A stretch of 64,000 nucleotides of DNA, taken from Roseovarius sp. (GTDB lineage: Bacteria > Pseudomonadota > Alphaproteobacteria > Rhodobacterales > Rhodobacteraceae). The position numbers and the translations under genes were made by a program. The DNA is taken from NCBI GenBank assembly GCA_021775255.1, contig JAJFIA010000010.1, positions 124,001-188,000 on the forward strand, read 5' to 3'. Under the pieces are notes generated by a model that was not told where the DNA came from, made no database searches, and saw nothing but the letters and a program-made list of their open reading frames with translations. This document shows, piece after piece, positions 45,055 to 53,461 of the stretch (position 1 is the first letter of the stretch; each line of letters starts with the position of its first letter).

Positions 45055-45499
45055 CGCTGCCTTGCCGGGGCGTGCAAGCCAGAGCGAAAAGATTTTCCAT
45101 GCAACGACCATTGCCTGTGCCGGGCGCGGTGCGCTGATCACCGGCGCGTCAGGCAGTGGCAAATCCGGGCTGGCGGTGCAGATGCTGGCGCTGGGGGCCG
45201 ATCTGGTTGCCGATGACCGCACCCGTCTGTGGCGGGTGGATGATGCCCTGATGGCGGATGTGCCCGAGACCATCAGCGGACAGATCGAGGCCCGCGGGCT
45301 GGGGATTCTGGCGGCACCCGCCCATGGCCCGGTGCCGCTTGTGCTGGTGATTGATATGGACATGGTTGAAACCGCGCGTTTGCCGCCCAAGCGGGGGAGG
45401 CGGATCATGGATGTGGATTTGCCGTTGATCCGGAAAGTTGATAATCCCTGTTTTCCTGCGGCAATCTTATTATATCTTCAGGGGGGCCGCATTGCTTGA
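45023..45499 (+). CDS. hprK: HPr kinase/phosphorylase, short alphaproteobacterial form
   Basis: 158 residues, only the C-terminal kinase domain of classical HprK: Walker A ITGASGSGKSGLAVQML, LVADDRTRLWRVDD, ISGQIEARGLGIL (HprK signature region) and DNPCFPAAILLYL. It should phosphorylate the conserved serine of the neighbouring HPr. The start is uncertain: GTG 45023 overlaps chvG by 32 bases, while TTG 45062 would give a non-overlapping start. The stop overlaps the rapZ region. Confidence 0.88.
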   Translation: MRDLLSACRSDAALPGRASQSEKIFHATTIACAGRGALITGASGSGKSGLAVQMLALGADLVADDRTRLWRVDDALMADVPETISGQIEARGLGILAAPAHGPVPLVLVIDMDMVETARLPPKRGRRIMDVDLPLIRKVDNPCFPAAILLYLQGGRIA

Positions 45500-45510
45500 G
45501 GACGCTGGAA

Positions 45511-46437
45511 ATGTCAGGTGATACCATCGCGCATCAGCTTGTACTTGTAACCGGGCCGTCGGGGGCCGGGCGCAGCTCGGCCATTCGTGCGCTTGAGGAT
45601 ATCGGCTTTGAGGCGATCGACAATCTGCCGCTGACGCTGTTGCCGCGGCTTTTGAGCGGACCAGCACCCGATAAACCGATGGCGCTGGGGATTGATACCC
45701 GCAACCGGGATTTTTCAACCGCAGCCCTGATCGAAGCGATTGACAGGATGGGCGAAGGCATCCCGGTGCCGATGCAGGTTCTGTATCTGGATTGCGATGC
45801 CGGGGTGCTGCTGCGGAGATTCTCAGAGACCCGCAGACCGCATCCTTTGGCCCCGGCAGAAGACCCCGGCACCGGCATTGCCCGCGAATTTGATCTGCTG
45901 GGGCCGATAAAGGCGCGGGCGGATATTTTGCTGGACACCACGGAGATGACACCGCATCAACTGCGCGCCGAACTGGGCCGCTGGTTTGCACCGCTATCGG
46001 CGCAGGGGTTGGTGGTATCGGTGCATTCCTTTTCCTATAAGCGCGGCTTGCCCCGGGGGCTGGACATGGTGCTGGATTGCCGGTTTTTGCGCAATCCCTA
46101 CTGGCAGGCGGATTTGCGTGCGCTTGACGGGCGCGATGGCCGGGTGGCGGAGTATATCAGCGCCGATGAGCGATTTCAGCCGTTTCAGGCACAGGTGATG
46201 GATATGGTGGGGCTGCTGCTGCCGGCCTATGAGGCCGAGGGCAAGGCGTATTTTTCCATCGGGTTTGGTTGCACCGGCGGGCAGCATCGCAGCGTCGCAA
46301 TGGCACAAAATATCGGGAATTCCCTTGCGGAAGGGGGCTGGCAGGTGTCTATAAGGCATCGTGAAATTGAGCGGGGTGCCAATACGGATGGTGGCCTGAC
46401 GATGATGGACGAAAGCCTGGAAAGGGGCATGGATTGA
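45511..46437 (+). CDS. rapZ: RNase adapter protein RapZ
   Basis: 308 residues. Walker A VTGPSGAGRSSAIRALED, the RapZ signature IDNLPLTLLPRL, RRPHPLAP, SFSYKRGLPRGLDMVLDCRFLRNPYW, and the C-terminal IGFGCTGGQHRSVAMAQ. In enterobacteria RapZ adapts RNase E to the sRNA GlmZ; in alphaproteobacteria the target is unknown. A TTG five codons upstream (45496) overlaps the hprK stop, but GAGG is better spaced for ATG 45511. Confidence 0.92.
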   Translation: MSGDTIAHQLVLVTGPSGAGRSSAIRALEDIGFEAIDNLPLTLLPRLLSGPAPDKPMALGIDTRNRDFSTAALIEAIDRMGEGIPVPMQVLYLDCDAGVLLRRFSETRRPHPLAPAEDPGTGIAREFDLLGPIKARADILLDTTEMTPHQLRAELGRWFAPLSAQGLVVSVHSFSYKRGLPRGLDMVLDCRFLRNPYWQADLRALDGRDGRVAEYISADERFQPFQAQVMDMVGLLLPAYEAEGKAYFSIGFGCTGGQHRSVAMAQNIGNSLAEGGWQVSIRHREIERGANTDGGLTMMDESLERGMD

Positions 46438-46838
46438 TCGGGATTGTGATCGTGGCGCATGGCGGGCTGGCCTGTGAATATCTCAGGGCGATCGAACATG
46501 TTGTCGGGTCGCAGCCGGGTATTCTTGCCATCACCATCGAGAATGATCACGACCGTGAGGATAAGCAATCCGAGATATGCCGCGCCGCCAATGAGGTGGA
46601 TCAGGGCGACGGGGTGGTGATTGTGACGGATATGTTTGGCGGCTCGCCTTCCAACCTGTCGCTCAGGGCCTGCGCCTTGGCAAACCGACGGATACTTTAT
46701 GGGGCGAACCTGCCGATGCTGATCAAACTGGCGAAAAGCCGCCACCGCAGCGTACCTGAGGCGGTTGAGGCGGCGCTGAATGCCGGGCGCAAGTATATTG
46801 ATTGTTATAATGTGCCAGCGAAACCGGGGGACCGATGA
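46434..46838 (+). CDS. PTS EIIA component, mannose-family type
   Basis: 134 residues. MIGIVIVAHGGLACEYL carries the phosphorylatable His9, followed by VVIVTDMFGGSPSNLSL, typical of EIIA-Man. No EIIB or EIIC is nearby, so it is likely regulatory rather than a sugar transporter. A TTG start overlaps the rapZ stop (TTGA); the family N-terminus supports this codon, as no ATG is available. Confidence 0.9.
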   Translation: MIGIVIVAHGGLACEYLRAIEHVVGSQPGILAITIENDHDREDKQSEICRAANEVDQGDGVVIVTDMFGGSPSNLSLRACALANRRILYGANLPMLIKLAKSRHRSVPEAVEAALNAGRKYIDCYNVPAKPGDR

Positions 46839-47113
46839 CAGGAATAATATCGCGACGACATGAGATTGTGAATGTGAAGGGCTTGCACGCGCGGGCGGCG
46901 GCCAAGCTGGTTGAAGTGGCTGAAAGCTTTGACGCGCGGGCGGAAGTATCGCAAAATGGCCTATCAACCGGGGCAGACAGCATCATGGGCCTTTTGATGT
47001 TGGCAGCGGCCAAAGGAACAACTATTGAGGTGCAAACCTCGGGGCCGGACGCAGCCGGGTTGGCGGATGCGGTTGAGGCGCTGATTGCTGACAGGTTTGG
47101 CGAAGATAGCTAA
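46835..47113 (+). CDS. ptsH: HPr-family phosphocarrier protein
   Basis: 92 residues. Active-site His18 in NVKGLHARAAAKLVE and regulatory Ser49 in GADSIMGLLMLAA, which HprK would phosphorylate. The ATG overlaps the EIIA stop (ATGA). Within the pckA-chvI-chvG-hprK-rapZ-EIIA-HPr locus it is the last PTS gene; EI (ptsP) is not in the window. Confidence 0.92.
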   Translation: MTGIISRRHEIVNVKGLHARAAAKLVEVAESFDARAEVSQNGLSTGADSIMGLLMLAAAKGTTIEVQTSGPDAAGLADAVEALIADRFGEDS

Positions 47114-47150
47114 GGGCGCAGTAAATGCGCCATGACCAGGGACAAGACAA

Positions 47151-48029
47151 GTGGTGGACAGCATACAAAATCAAGCCGGTTTGCAGCCCCCTGAGGAGGT
47201 TGTCTTTCCCCGTTTTGACCGCCGCAGCCTGACCTATGCCAATTCTTTTGATACACCCCTGACCGCAGCGATCATTCGTTTGATGGAATGGTTTACCGGC
47301 AAGATCACCATTATCAGGATGACCCGGACATTTGAGAAACGCGGCGCGCCGAAAGGCCATGCCTTCTGGCGCGCGGCGCTGGATGTCATGGGGATTGATC
47401 TGCTGACCCCAATGGAAGAGATCAATAAAATCCCGCTTACCGGGCCGGTTGTGGCGGTGTCCAATCACCCGCACGGCATGGTGGACGGGATGATACTGGC
47501 GGATCTGATTGGCAACCGGCGCAATGATTACAAGATCCTCACGCGCTCTTTGCTGACCGGGATTGACGAGGTTGCCGCCTCTTACATGATCCCGGTGCCG
47601 TTTCCGCATGAACCCGATGCGCAGCGCAAAAGCGTGGAAATGCGCGCCCGGGCGATGGCGCATCTGAAAGAGGGCGGGCTGATCTCGGTATTCCCGTCCG
47701 GGGTTGTGGCCTCGGCGGATAGGATGATGGGCCCGGCGATCGAGCGCGAGTGGAATGTGTTTACCGCGCAGATGATCCGCCGTTCAGGCGCGCGGGTGGT
47801 GCCGATCTATTTCCCCGGCAGCAATTCGCGCTGGTACCAGATTGCCAACCGGATCTCGGCTACGCTGCGGCAGGGATTATTGCTGCATGAGGTGGTGCAT
47901 AGCTGCAAGAAGCCGCAAAAGCCGATTGTCGGCGACCCTGTCAGCGACGAGCAGATGAAACTGCTTGAAAGCGATCCACGCGGTTTCATGACCTGGCTGC
48001 GCGCGCATACCCTGTCCCTGGGGGGCTGA
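47151..48029 (+). CDS. Lysophospholipid acyltransferase family protein
   Basis: 292 residues. VVAVSNHPHGMVDGMILADL resembles the PlsC-type catalytic His-Asp block, though spacing differs from the classical HX4D; GLISVFPSGVVASAD is the FPEG-like block and ARVVPIYFPGSNS a later one. It could acylate glycerol phosphate or an ornithine-type lipid. Start is GTG (47151 or 47154), as no ATG fits the frame; it is 38 bases after ptsH, so it may share its transcript. Confidence 0.78.
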   Translation: MVDSIQNQAGLQPPEEVVFPRFDRRSLTYANSFDTPLTAAIIRLMEWFTGKITIIRMTRTFEKRGAPKGHAFWRAALDVMGIDLLTPMEEINKIPLTGPVVAVSNHPHGMVDGMILADLIGNRRNDYKILTRSLLTGIDEVAASYMIPVPFPHEPDAQRKSVEMRARAMAHLKEGGLISVFPSGVVASADRMMGPAIEREWNVFTAQMIRRSGARVVPIYFPGSNSRWYQIANRISATLRQGLLLHEVVHSCKKPQKPIVGDPVSDEQMKLLESDPRGFMTWLRAHTLSLGG

Positions 48030-48165
48030 ACCTATGTTAATTTGAGTGCGCTTGACGCGCATGCCTGATGTCTCGTCATCAGCCTTGCGGCTTCTTCCTC
48101 GGGTCGCCCTGTGGCTTTCGGTGGGCTGTAATTTCAGGGGTGCATCCTTTTTGAATAGGGATATA

Positions 48166-48206
48166 TTGAAATCTGTTGAAAGATATGCTATATATCTTTC
48201 AACAGA
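48166..48206 (+). promoter_or_regulatory. Promoter and 15-5-15 operator of the Xre-RES operon
   Basis: TTGAAA (48166-48171), 17 bases, TATATA (48189-48194) make a near-consensus promoter. A perfect inverted repeat with 15-base arms TCTGTTGAAAGATAT (48172-48186) and its complement (48192-48206) around a five-base spacer covers the spacer and -10. It suits autorepression by the Xre antitoxin. ATG 48219 follows with AGAAAGGA. Confidence 0.8.
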
Positions 48207-48218
48207 AAGGAATATTAC

Positions 48219-48599
48219 ATGGTTGCGCTTCTCAAGGAAACGACATTTGCCGCGCCTGATCCCGGTCGGGTTGTGGCTAAGGCCTGTTTCAATGCCGCGC
48301 GCGAGCTGAATCTCACGCAGCGCGAGCTGGCCGGGATCATTGGTGTCAGTGAGGCCACGGTTTCACGCATGAAAGACGGTGGTTTCACGCTTCAGGGCAA
48401 GCCTTTTGAGCTGGCCACCTGTGTGCTGCGCATCTTTCGCGCGCTGGATGCGATTGTCGGCAGTGACCCCGAGAGCATGCAAGGCTGGATGCGCCATGAG
48501 AATTCCGATCTGGGCGGCGTGCCGGCGCGGATGATGGCGCAGGCCACCGGGCTGATTGGCGTAATGAACTACCTTGATGCCGCCCGTGCCCCCACCTGA
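48219..48599 (+). CDS. Xre/MbcA/ParS-type antitoxin of the RES system
   Basis: 126 residues. Helix-turn-helix about 28-55 (LNLTQRELAGIIGVSEATVSRMK), and a C-terminal MbcA/ParS toxin-binding part (LRIFRALDAIVGSDPESMQGWMRHEN and MMAQATGLIGVMNYLDAAR). It should neutralise the adjacent RES toxin and repress the operon through the palindrome upstream. It overlaps the toxin by 23 bases. Confidence 0.9.
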   Translation: MVALLKETTFAAPDPGRVVAKACFNAARELNLTQRELAGIIGVSEATVSRMKDGGFTLQGKPFELATCVLRIFRALDAIVGSDPESMQGWMRHENSDLGGVPARMMAQATGLIGVMNYLDAARAPT

Positions 48600-49305
48600 A
48601 GAACCATTTGCGCCCTATCGTGGCAATGTCTGGCGGATGATCGAGGGGCAGGTGCGGCCTGCGACCATGCGGATTGTCGATACCGATGCCGAGCAATCGG
48701 TGCTGGAGGAGATTCTGGAAGCCGCCAAGCCGCCGGTGCCGGTGCCTTGCCAGCATCTGGATTATCAATTCTGGTCGCCGTTTCGCTATGGGCGCTATCC
48801 GCGTGCGTCACGATTTCGGCGGGCGGGGCCAACGCCGGGCGTTTGGTATGGCGCGGAAAATGCGCTGACGGCGGTGGCGGAAAGTGCCTGGGGGGCCTTG
48901 CGGTTTTTTGCCGCCTCGAAAGATACGCCGATGCCGCGCTGGCCGGTGGAATATACCGGCGTCATGGCCGATATTCAGGCCGGGGCGGCGATTGACCTGA
49001 TGCTGCCCGAGATGGCCGGGCGCGGCAAATGGACCGACCCGGAGGATTATACCGACTGTCTGGCGCTGGCTGATCGGGTCAGGGCGCGGGGGTGTCAGGC
49101 GATTCGCTATTCCTCGGTGCGGGATCCGGATCACCGGCCCAATCTGGCGGTGCTGGACTGTGCCGCCTTTGCCCAAAGTGCTCCGATAGCACGCCAGACC
49201 TGGCATATATTGCTGCGCCCCAAACTGGTGCGGGCGCATTGCGAGACACTCAGACAGCGGCATATGCTGGTGGTGGGAAAGATCGGGTTCGAACAGCCGG
49301 TTTAG
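48577..49305 (+). CDS. RES-domain toxin
   Basis: 242 residues. RES-domain blocks: YRGNVWRMIEGQ (Arg), RFRRAGPTPGVWYGAENALTAVAESAW with the YxAE...ES residues, and a C-terminal region with RSNL-like HRPNLAVLD. Characterised RES toxins degrade NAD+ (NAD glycohydrolase/phosphorylase). The start is ATG 48577, inside the antitoxin gene; TTG 48574 adds one residue. Overlapping toxin-second order is usual for Xre-RES. Confidence 0.9.
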   Translation: MPPVPPPEEPFAPYRGNVWRMIEGQVRPATMRIVDTDAEQSVLEEILEAAKPPVPVPCQHLDYQFWSPFRYGRYPRASRFRRAGPTPGVWYGAENALTAVAESAWGALRFFAASKDTPMPRWPVEYTGVMADIQAGAAIDLMLPEMAGRGKWTDPEDYTDCLALADRVRARGCQAIRYSSVRDPDHRPNLAVLDCAAFAQSAPIARQTWHILLRPKLVRAHCETLRQRHMLVVGKIGFEQPV

Positions 49306-50072
49306 CCGAAAACCCCGCGCCGGATCAGATTGAGACCGGCGAAAAGCAGCACAGCCATTGTGGCTTTTTTGAAAGTTTTCTGGTCAATCCGGTCATGAAT
49401 GCGCAGGCCGATCCCCATGCCAAGCATCGCCGGAGCAACAAGCGCAAGAGAAAGCGGCACTGTTTGCGCCCGCAGCACACCCGAGCCGATATGGGCGATG
49501 ACCAAAGCCACCGATCCAAGCCCGTAAATTATCCCCTGTACCCGAATATGTTCTTTCTTTTCCGTATCAAGGGCGGTGAGCATGGCCACGGTGGGCGGCC
49601 CCCAGATGCCGGATACGCCGCCCATGAAGCCGGCGAGAATACCGATGCCAGCCTCGGTTCTGCGCGACGGGTTGGGCGGCAGGCGCAACTGCACGCCGAT
49701 GAGTTGCAGAACCACGAATATCGTGATCAGAAAGCCGATGAACAAAAAGAGAATGGTGCCGGGCACAATCCGGACGAGTTGCGCACTGATCAGCAGGACA
49801 ATCAGGCCGGCCAACAGGAATACCCTGAATTTTTTGAGCGAATGCCAGGCCGGGCCGATGCCCTGACGCAGCGCCTGCCAGAGATTGGCCAGCAGCGTCG
49901 GCAGGATGATCCCGGAAAGGGCCACTTCGGCCGATGTCACCGACCCCAGCCCCGAGATCAGCACCATTGGCAAAGCAAAACCAACCACGCCTTTGACCAG
50001 CCCGGCAAACAGGCTGATGCAGAAGGCGAAGATGAGTATGCTGGCCGAATCGATGCCGTAAAAGAGCTCCAT
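49302..50072 (-). CDS. TauE/SafE-family sulfite/organosulfonate exporter
   Basis: 256 residues, about eight membrane helices, with two homologous halves bearing AGLVKGVVGFALPMVLISGLG and AGFMGGVSGIWGPPTVAMLTAL, characteristic of TauE/SafE (DUF81). The substrate may be sulfite, sulfonate or another anion. It is convergent with the RES gene (four-base overlap) and divergent from the Mcd-like gene. Confidence 0.88.
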   Translation of the reverse strand: MELFYGIDSASILIFAFCISLFAGLVKGVVGFALPMVLISGLGSVTSAEVALSGIILPTLLANLWQALRQGIGPAWHSLKKFRVFLLAGLIVLLISAQLVRIVPGTILFLFIGFLITIFVVLQLIGVQLRLPPNPSRRTEAGIGILAGFMGGVSGIWGPPTVAMLTALDTEKKEHIRVQGIIYGLGSVALVIAHIGSGVLRAQTVPLSLALVAPAMLGMGIGLRIHDRIDQKTFKKATMAVLLFAGLNLIRRGVFG

Positions 50073-50202
50073 GTCCCTTCATAACAGCTTGGGATTTTGC
50101 TGCACTGCAATAATACATGCGCAACTTTGCGTTAAAATGTATGAATACAACGTATTATTGTTGCGCTGCACCTGCAAAGTGATTAGCAGAGGGCAAGGAT
50201 GA

Positions 50203-51888
50203 ATGGCACCGGACGAATGGAAAATTGTGATGGCTGATAGCATAATTCTTGAGGATATTCTTGCCCTGACCGGCGCGGCGATGGCCCCGGTTGAGGCTGT
50301 GCTTCAGGCGGCGAAGGACAGCCTCACAACGATGGTGAGCGAGGAGGGCCGTGTCTCGGGCCGCTTGATCGAACAGCATCAAACCGCCGCCCACGGACTG
50401 GCGTGGCTGGCAACCTATGTTGAGGCGCTCAGGCAGATGCAGAACTGGGCCAACCGGTTGCAGGGACAGGGAAATTTTGGCGAGGCTGAGCAGCTTATCC
50501 TGCAGATCGCCTTTGGCGAATACCTGCATCACATCGCCGGTGGCATTCCGATGAATCAAGGCGAAACTGTCCGGCTACAGGAGATGGGCCTTGGCTGGGG
50601 CGCGCTCGGGGGCTTTCAATGCGATGAAGTTCAGACGCTGATGGCACAGGGCAATACCCAGGCGGCGCGCACCCGGCTGGTGGCGCTGATGCAGGAGCAT
50701 AATGCCGACATCACCGTGGGGGCGACCGGGCTGGAAGACGAGCTTGAAATGATCCGCGCGCAATTCCGGCGGTTTGCGGTTGAGAAAGTCGAGCCATATG
50801 CGCAGGGCTGGCACCTCAAGGATGAGCTGATCCCGATGGAGATCATCGAGGAGCTGGCGGAAATGGGGGTGTTTGGCCTGACCATCCCGGAAGAATTCGG
50901 CGGCTTTGGGTTGAGCAAGGCGTCGATGGTTGTGGTGTCGGAAGAGTTGAGCCGGGGCTATATCGGGGTTGGCTCATTGGGCACCCGATCCGAGATTGCC
51001 GCCGAGCTGATCATCTGCGGCGGGACCGACGCGCAGAAAGAGCAATGGCTGCCGAAGCTGGCGAGCGCCGAGATACTGCCGACGGCGGTGTTTACCGAGC
51101 CCAATACCGGCTCGGATCTGGGGAGTTTGCGCACAAGGGCGGTGAAGGAGGGCGAGGATTATCGCATCACCGGCAACAAGACATGGATCACCCACGCGGC
51201 GCGGACCCATGTGATGACATTGCTGGCGCGCACCGACCCGGACAGCAAAGACCATCGCGGGCTTTCGATGTTTCTGGCCGAAAAAACACCGGGCAGCGAG
51301 GCCGATCCTTTCCCCACCGAGGGCATGAGCGGCACCGAGATCGAGGTGCTGGGCTATCGTGGCATGAAGGAATATGAACTGGGGTTTGATAATTTCCCGG
51401 TGAAAGGCGATAACCTGCTGGGGGGCGTTGAGGGCAAGGGCTTCAAGCAGTTGATGGAGACGTTTGAGAGCGCCCGGATCCAGACCGCGGCGCGGGCCAT
51501 CGGGGTGGCGCAATCGGCGCTGGATGTGGCGCTGCAATATGCCATTGACCGGCAGCAATTTGGCAAACCCCTGATCGAATTCCCGAGGGTTTCGGGCAAA
51601 CTGGCGATGATGGCGGTGGAGATCATGATCGCGCGGCAGTTGACCTATTTCAGCGCCTGGGAAAAGGATCACGGGCAGCGCTGTGATCTGGAGGCGGGGA
51701 TGGCGAAACTGCTGGGCGCGCGGGTGGCCTGGGCGGCGGCGGATAACGGCTTGCAAATCCATGGCGGCAACGGCTTTGCCACCGAATACAAGATCAGCCG
51801 AATCCTGTGCGATGCGCGGATTTTGAATATCTTTGAGGGCGCGGCGGAAATTCAGGCAACGGTGATTGCCCGGCGGGTGCTGGGGTGA
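50203..51888 (+). CDS. mcd: Acyl-CoA dehydrogenase, probable methylsuccinyl-CoA dehydrogenase
   Basis: 561 residues. A roughly 150-residue N-terminal extension (HGLAWLATYVEALRQMQNWANR) precedes a normal acyl-CoA dehydrogenase fold: GVFGLTIPEEFGGFGLSKASM, TEPNTGSDLGSLRTRA, NKTWITHAARTHVMTLLART, RQQFGKPLIEFP, and the C-terminal IHGGNGFATEYKISRILCDARILNIFEGAAEIQ. Such an extension is a feature of Mcd in the ethylmalonyl-CoA pathway of Rhodobacter, so this is the favoured role; other ethylmalonyl genes are not in the window. ATG 50203 follows AAGGA by three bases; ATG 50230 is an alternative. Confidence 0.8.
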   Translation: MAPDEWKIVMADSIILEDILALTGAAMAPVEAVLQAAKDSLTTMVSEEGRVSGRLIEQHQTAAHGLAWLATYVEALRQMQNWANRLQGQGNFGEAEQLILQIAFGEYLHHIAGGIPMNQGETVRLQEMGLGWGALGGFQCDEVQTLMAQGNTQAARTRLVALMQEHNADITVGATGLEDELEMIRAQFRRFAVEKVEPYAQGWHLKDELIPMEIIEELAEMGVFGLTIPEEFGGFGLSKASMVVVSEELSRGYIGVGSLGTRSEIAAELIICGGTDAQKEQWLPKLASAEILPTAVFTEPNTGSDLGSLRTRAVKEGEDYRITGNKTWITHAARTHVMTLLARTDPDSKDHRGLSMFLAEKTPGSEADPFPTEGMSGTEIEVLGYRGMKEYELGFDNFPVKGDNLLGGVEGKGFKQLMETFESARIQTAARAIGVAQSALDVALQYAIDRQQFGKPLIEFPRVSGKLAMMAVEIMIARQLTYFSAWEKDHGQRCDLEAGMAKLLGARVAWAAADNGLQIHGGNGFATEYKISRILCDARILNIFEGAAEIQATVIARRVLG

Positions 51889-51895
51889 AATCCCG

Positions 51896-51957
51896 CGCCC
51901 CGGACCTGATCCGGGGCCTCCACCTTGGCCGGGAGGTCCCGGATCAGGTCCGGGACG
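51896..51957. repeat. GC-rich dispersed palindrome, family 1 copy 2
   Basis: Arms GCCCCGGACCTGATCCGGG.. and ..CCCGGATCAGGTCCGGGAC, each itself palindromic, around CCTCCACCTTGGCCGGGAGG. Loop TTGGCCGGG is shared with copies 1 and 3. It lies between the convergent mcd and FAH genes. Confidence 0.85.
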
Positions 51958-51968
51958 GGGGCGTGCTC

Positions 51969-52661
51969 TCAGAGGGCGACCCTCAGATCAAGCGGCGCAA
52001 GCCCGTCGATTTCGCCGCGAAGGGTATCGCCCGCGTGAACCGGCCCGACGCCTGCGGGGGTGCCGGTATAGATCAGATCGCCGGGCTCAAGGTGATAATA
52101 CCGCGACAAATGCGCGATGATGGCAGGCACGGACCAGATCATATCTGACAGCCGGGCCTCTTGCCGGATCTCGCCGTTTTGCAGGAGGCGAATGGCTTGA
52201 TCCTTGATGGTACCAAAATCGGCGGCTTGGGTCAGGGGGGCGATGAGCGCGGCGTTTTCAAAATCCTTGCCCAGATCCCACGGGCGGCGCTTTTCCTTGG
52301 CGGCGGCTTGCAGGTCACGCCGGGTGAGATCAATGCCGCAGGCATAGCCAAAGACGGCCTGCATGGCGCTGTTTTCATCCACCTCAAAGGCGGCTGCGCC
52401 GAGGGCCACGACAAATTCCATCTCAAAGTGGCAATCCTGCGTGCCCGGGGGCATTGGGATGGAACTGCCGGAGGGGCAGAGGGCGAAGGCGGATTTGGTG
52501 AAATAAAACGGCGCTTCGCGGTCTACCTCATTGCCCATCTCGGCGGCATGGGCCGCGTAATTGCGCCCGACGCAGAAGATCCGGCGCACAGGATATGTGA
52601 GCGGGCTGCCTTTGATTGGGACTGTCGGGATTTCGGGGGGGGTGAAGATGCTGGTATTCAT
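51969..52661 (-). CDS. Fumarylacetoacetate hydrolase family protein
   Basis: 230 residues, one FAH domain: IFCVGRNYAAHAAEMGNEVD, FTKSAFALCPSG, the metal-binding CHFEMEFVVALG (ExE), DLTRRDLQAAAKEKRRPWDLGKDFE, and LIYTGTPAGVGPVHAGD. Related enzymes are fumarylpyruvate hydrolases and oxaloacetate decarboxylases; substrate undefined. Start set to ATG 52661 (MNTSIFTPPEIP); the frame stays open far upstream over the divergent gene. Confidence 0.88.
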   Translation of the reverse strand: MNTSIFTPPEIPTVPIKGSPLTYPVRRIFCVGRNYAAHAAEMGNEVDREAPFYFTKSAFALCPSGSSIPMPPGTQDCHFEMEFVVALGAAAFEVDENSAMQAVFGYACGIDLTRRDLQAAAKEKRRPWDLGKDFENAALIAPLTQAADFGTIKDQAIRLLQNGEIRQEARLSDMIWSVPAIIAHLSRYYHLEPGDLIYTGTPAGVGPVHAGDTLRGEIDGLAPLDLRVAL

Positions 52662-52744
52662 CGCGGCCTCGCATGGGTTTATAAGGGTTATGCGGCTTTG
52701 GCCCGCCGCTTTCAAGGGGTGTGGTTTTGGGGTAGACCGGGGAC

Positions 52745-53434
52745 ATGGAATATGAACGCTACGCGATATTTTACACACCTGCGCCGGGGCCACTGGCGGA
52801 TTTTGGCGCTGCATGGCTGGGCTGGGATCCGGTGTTGGGGCGGGATGTGGCGCAGGCATCGCTTGCGGGGGTCGACGTGGCAAAGGCCACGGCCACGCCG
52901 CGCAAATACGGCTTTCATGGCACGATGAAACCGCCTTTTGCCCTGGCGGAAGGGCAAGGCGCTGAAGCGTTAAAACAGGCGTTTGCGGCGTTTTGTGATC
53001 AGGCGGCACCGGTAACAACTGAGGCGCTGGAACTGGTGCGATTCGGGCGGTTTCTGGCGCTTTTGCCGGGTCAGCCCTCGGCGCCGCTCAGGGATTTGGC
53101 CGCGGATGTTGTGCGCGAATTCGACCGGTTTCGCGCGCCCATGAGAGCGGCAGAACTGCAGCGGCGGAAGGCACGAACGCTTACCCCCCGGCAAGAAGAC
53201 ATGCTGCAGCGTTGGGGCTATCCTTATGTGATGGATGAGGCGCGTTTTCATATGACATTGACCGGCCGGTTGCCGCGCGCGCAAGCGGTGAAGATCATGC
53301 AAATCCTGAAGCCCATGGTTGCGCCGCTATGTGCCGGGCCATTTCAGGTGGAGGGGCTGAGCCTGATGGCCGAGGATGCGGCGGGCTTGTTTCATCTGAT
53401 CGAGCGCCGGTATCTCAGGGGGGTGGCGGGCTGA
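52745..53434 (+). CDS. DUF1045 (2H phosphoesterase-like) protein
   Basis: 229 residues. Two HxT motifs, PRKYGFHGTMKPPF (about 60) and EARFHMTLTGRL (about 176), are the signature of the 2H phosphoesterase superfamily. DUF1045 proteins usually sit in phosphonate-utilisation clusters with phnM/phnN, but no phn gene is here. The last codons lie within a short hairpin repeat at 53425-53442. Confidence 0.8.
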   Translation: MEYERYAIFYTPAPGPLADFGAAWLGWDPVLGRDVAQASLAGVDVAKATATPRKYGFHGTMKPPFALAEGQGAEALKQAFAAFCDQAAPVTTEALELVRFGRFLALLPGQPSAPLRDLAADVVREFDRFRAPMRAAELQRRKARTLTPRQEDMLQRWGYPYVMDEARFHMTLTGRLPRAQAVKIMQILKPMVAPLCAGPFQVEGLSLMAEDAAGLFHLIERRYLRGVAG

Positions 53435-53447
53435 AGCCCGCCCTACG
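53425..53447. repeat. GTAGG-flanked short hairpin (family 5 copy 2)
   Basis: GGCGGGCT-GA-AGCCCGCC followed by CTACG. It covers the stop codon of the DUF1045 gene and lies 15 bases from the convergent EamA gene's end. Confidence 0.6.
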
Positions 53448-53461
53448 GGGGCAGTGGCGGG

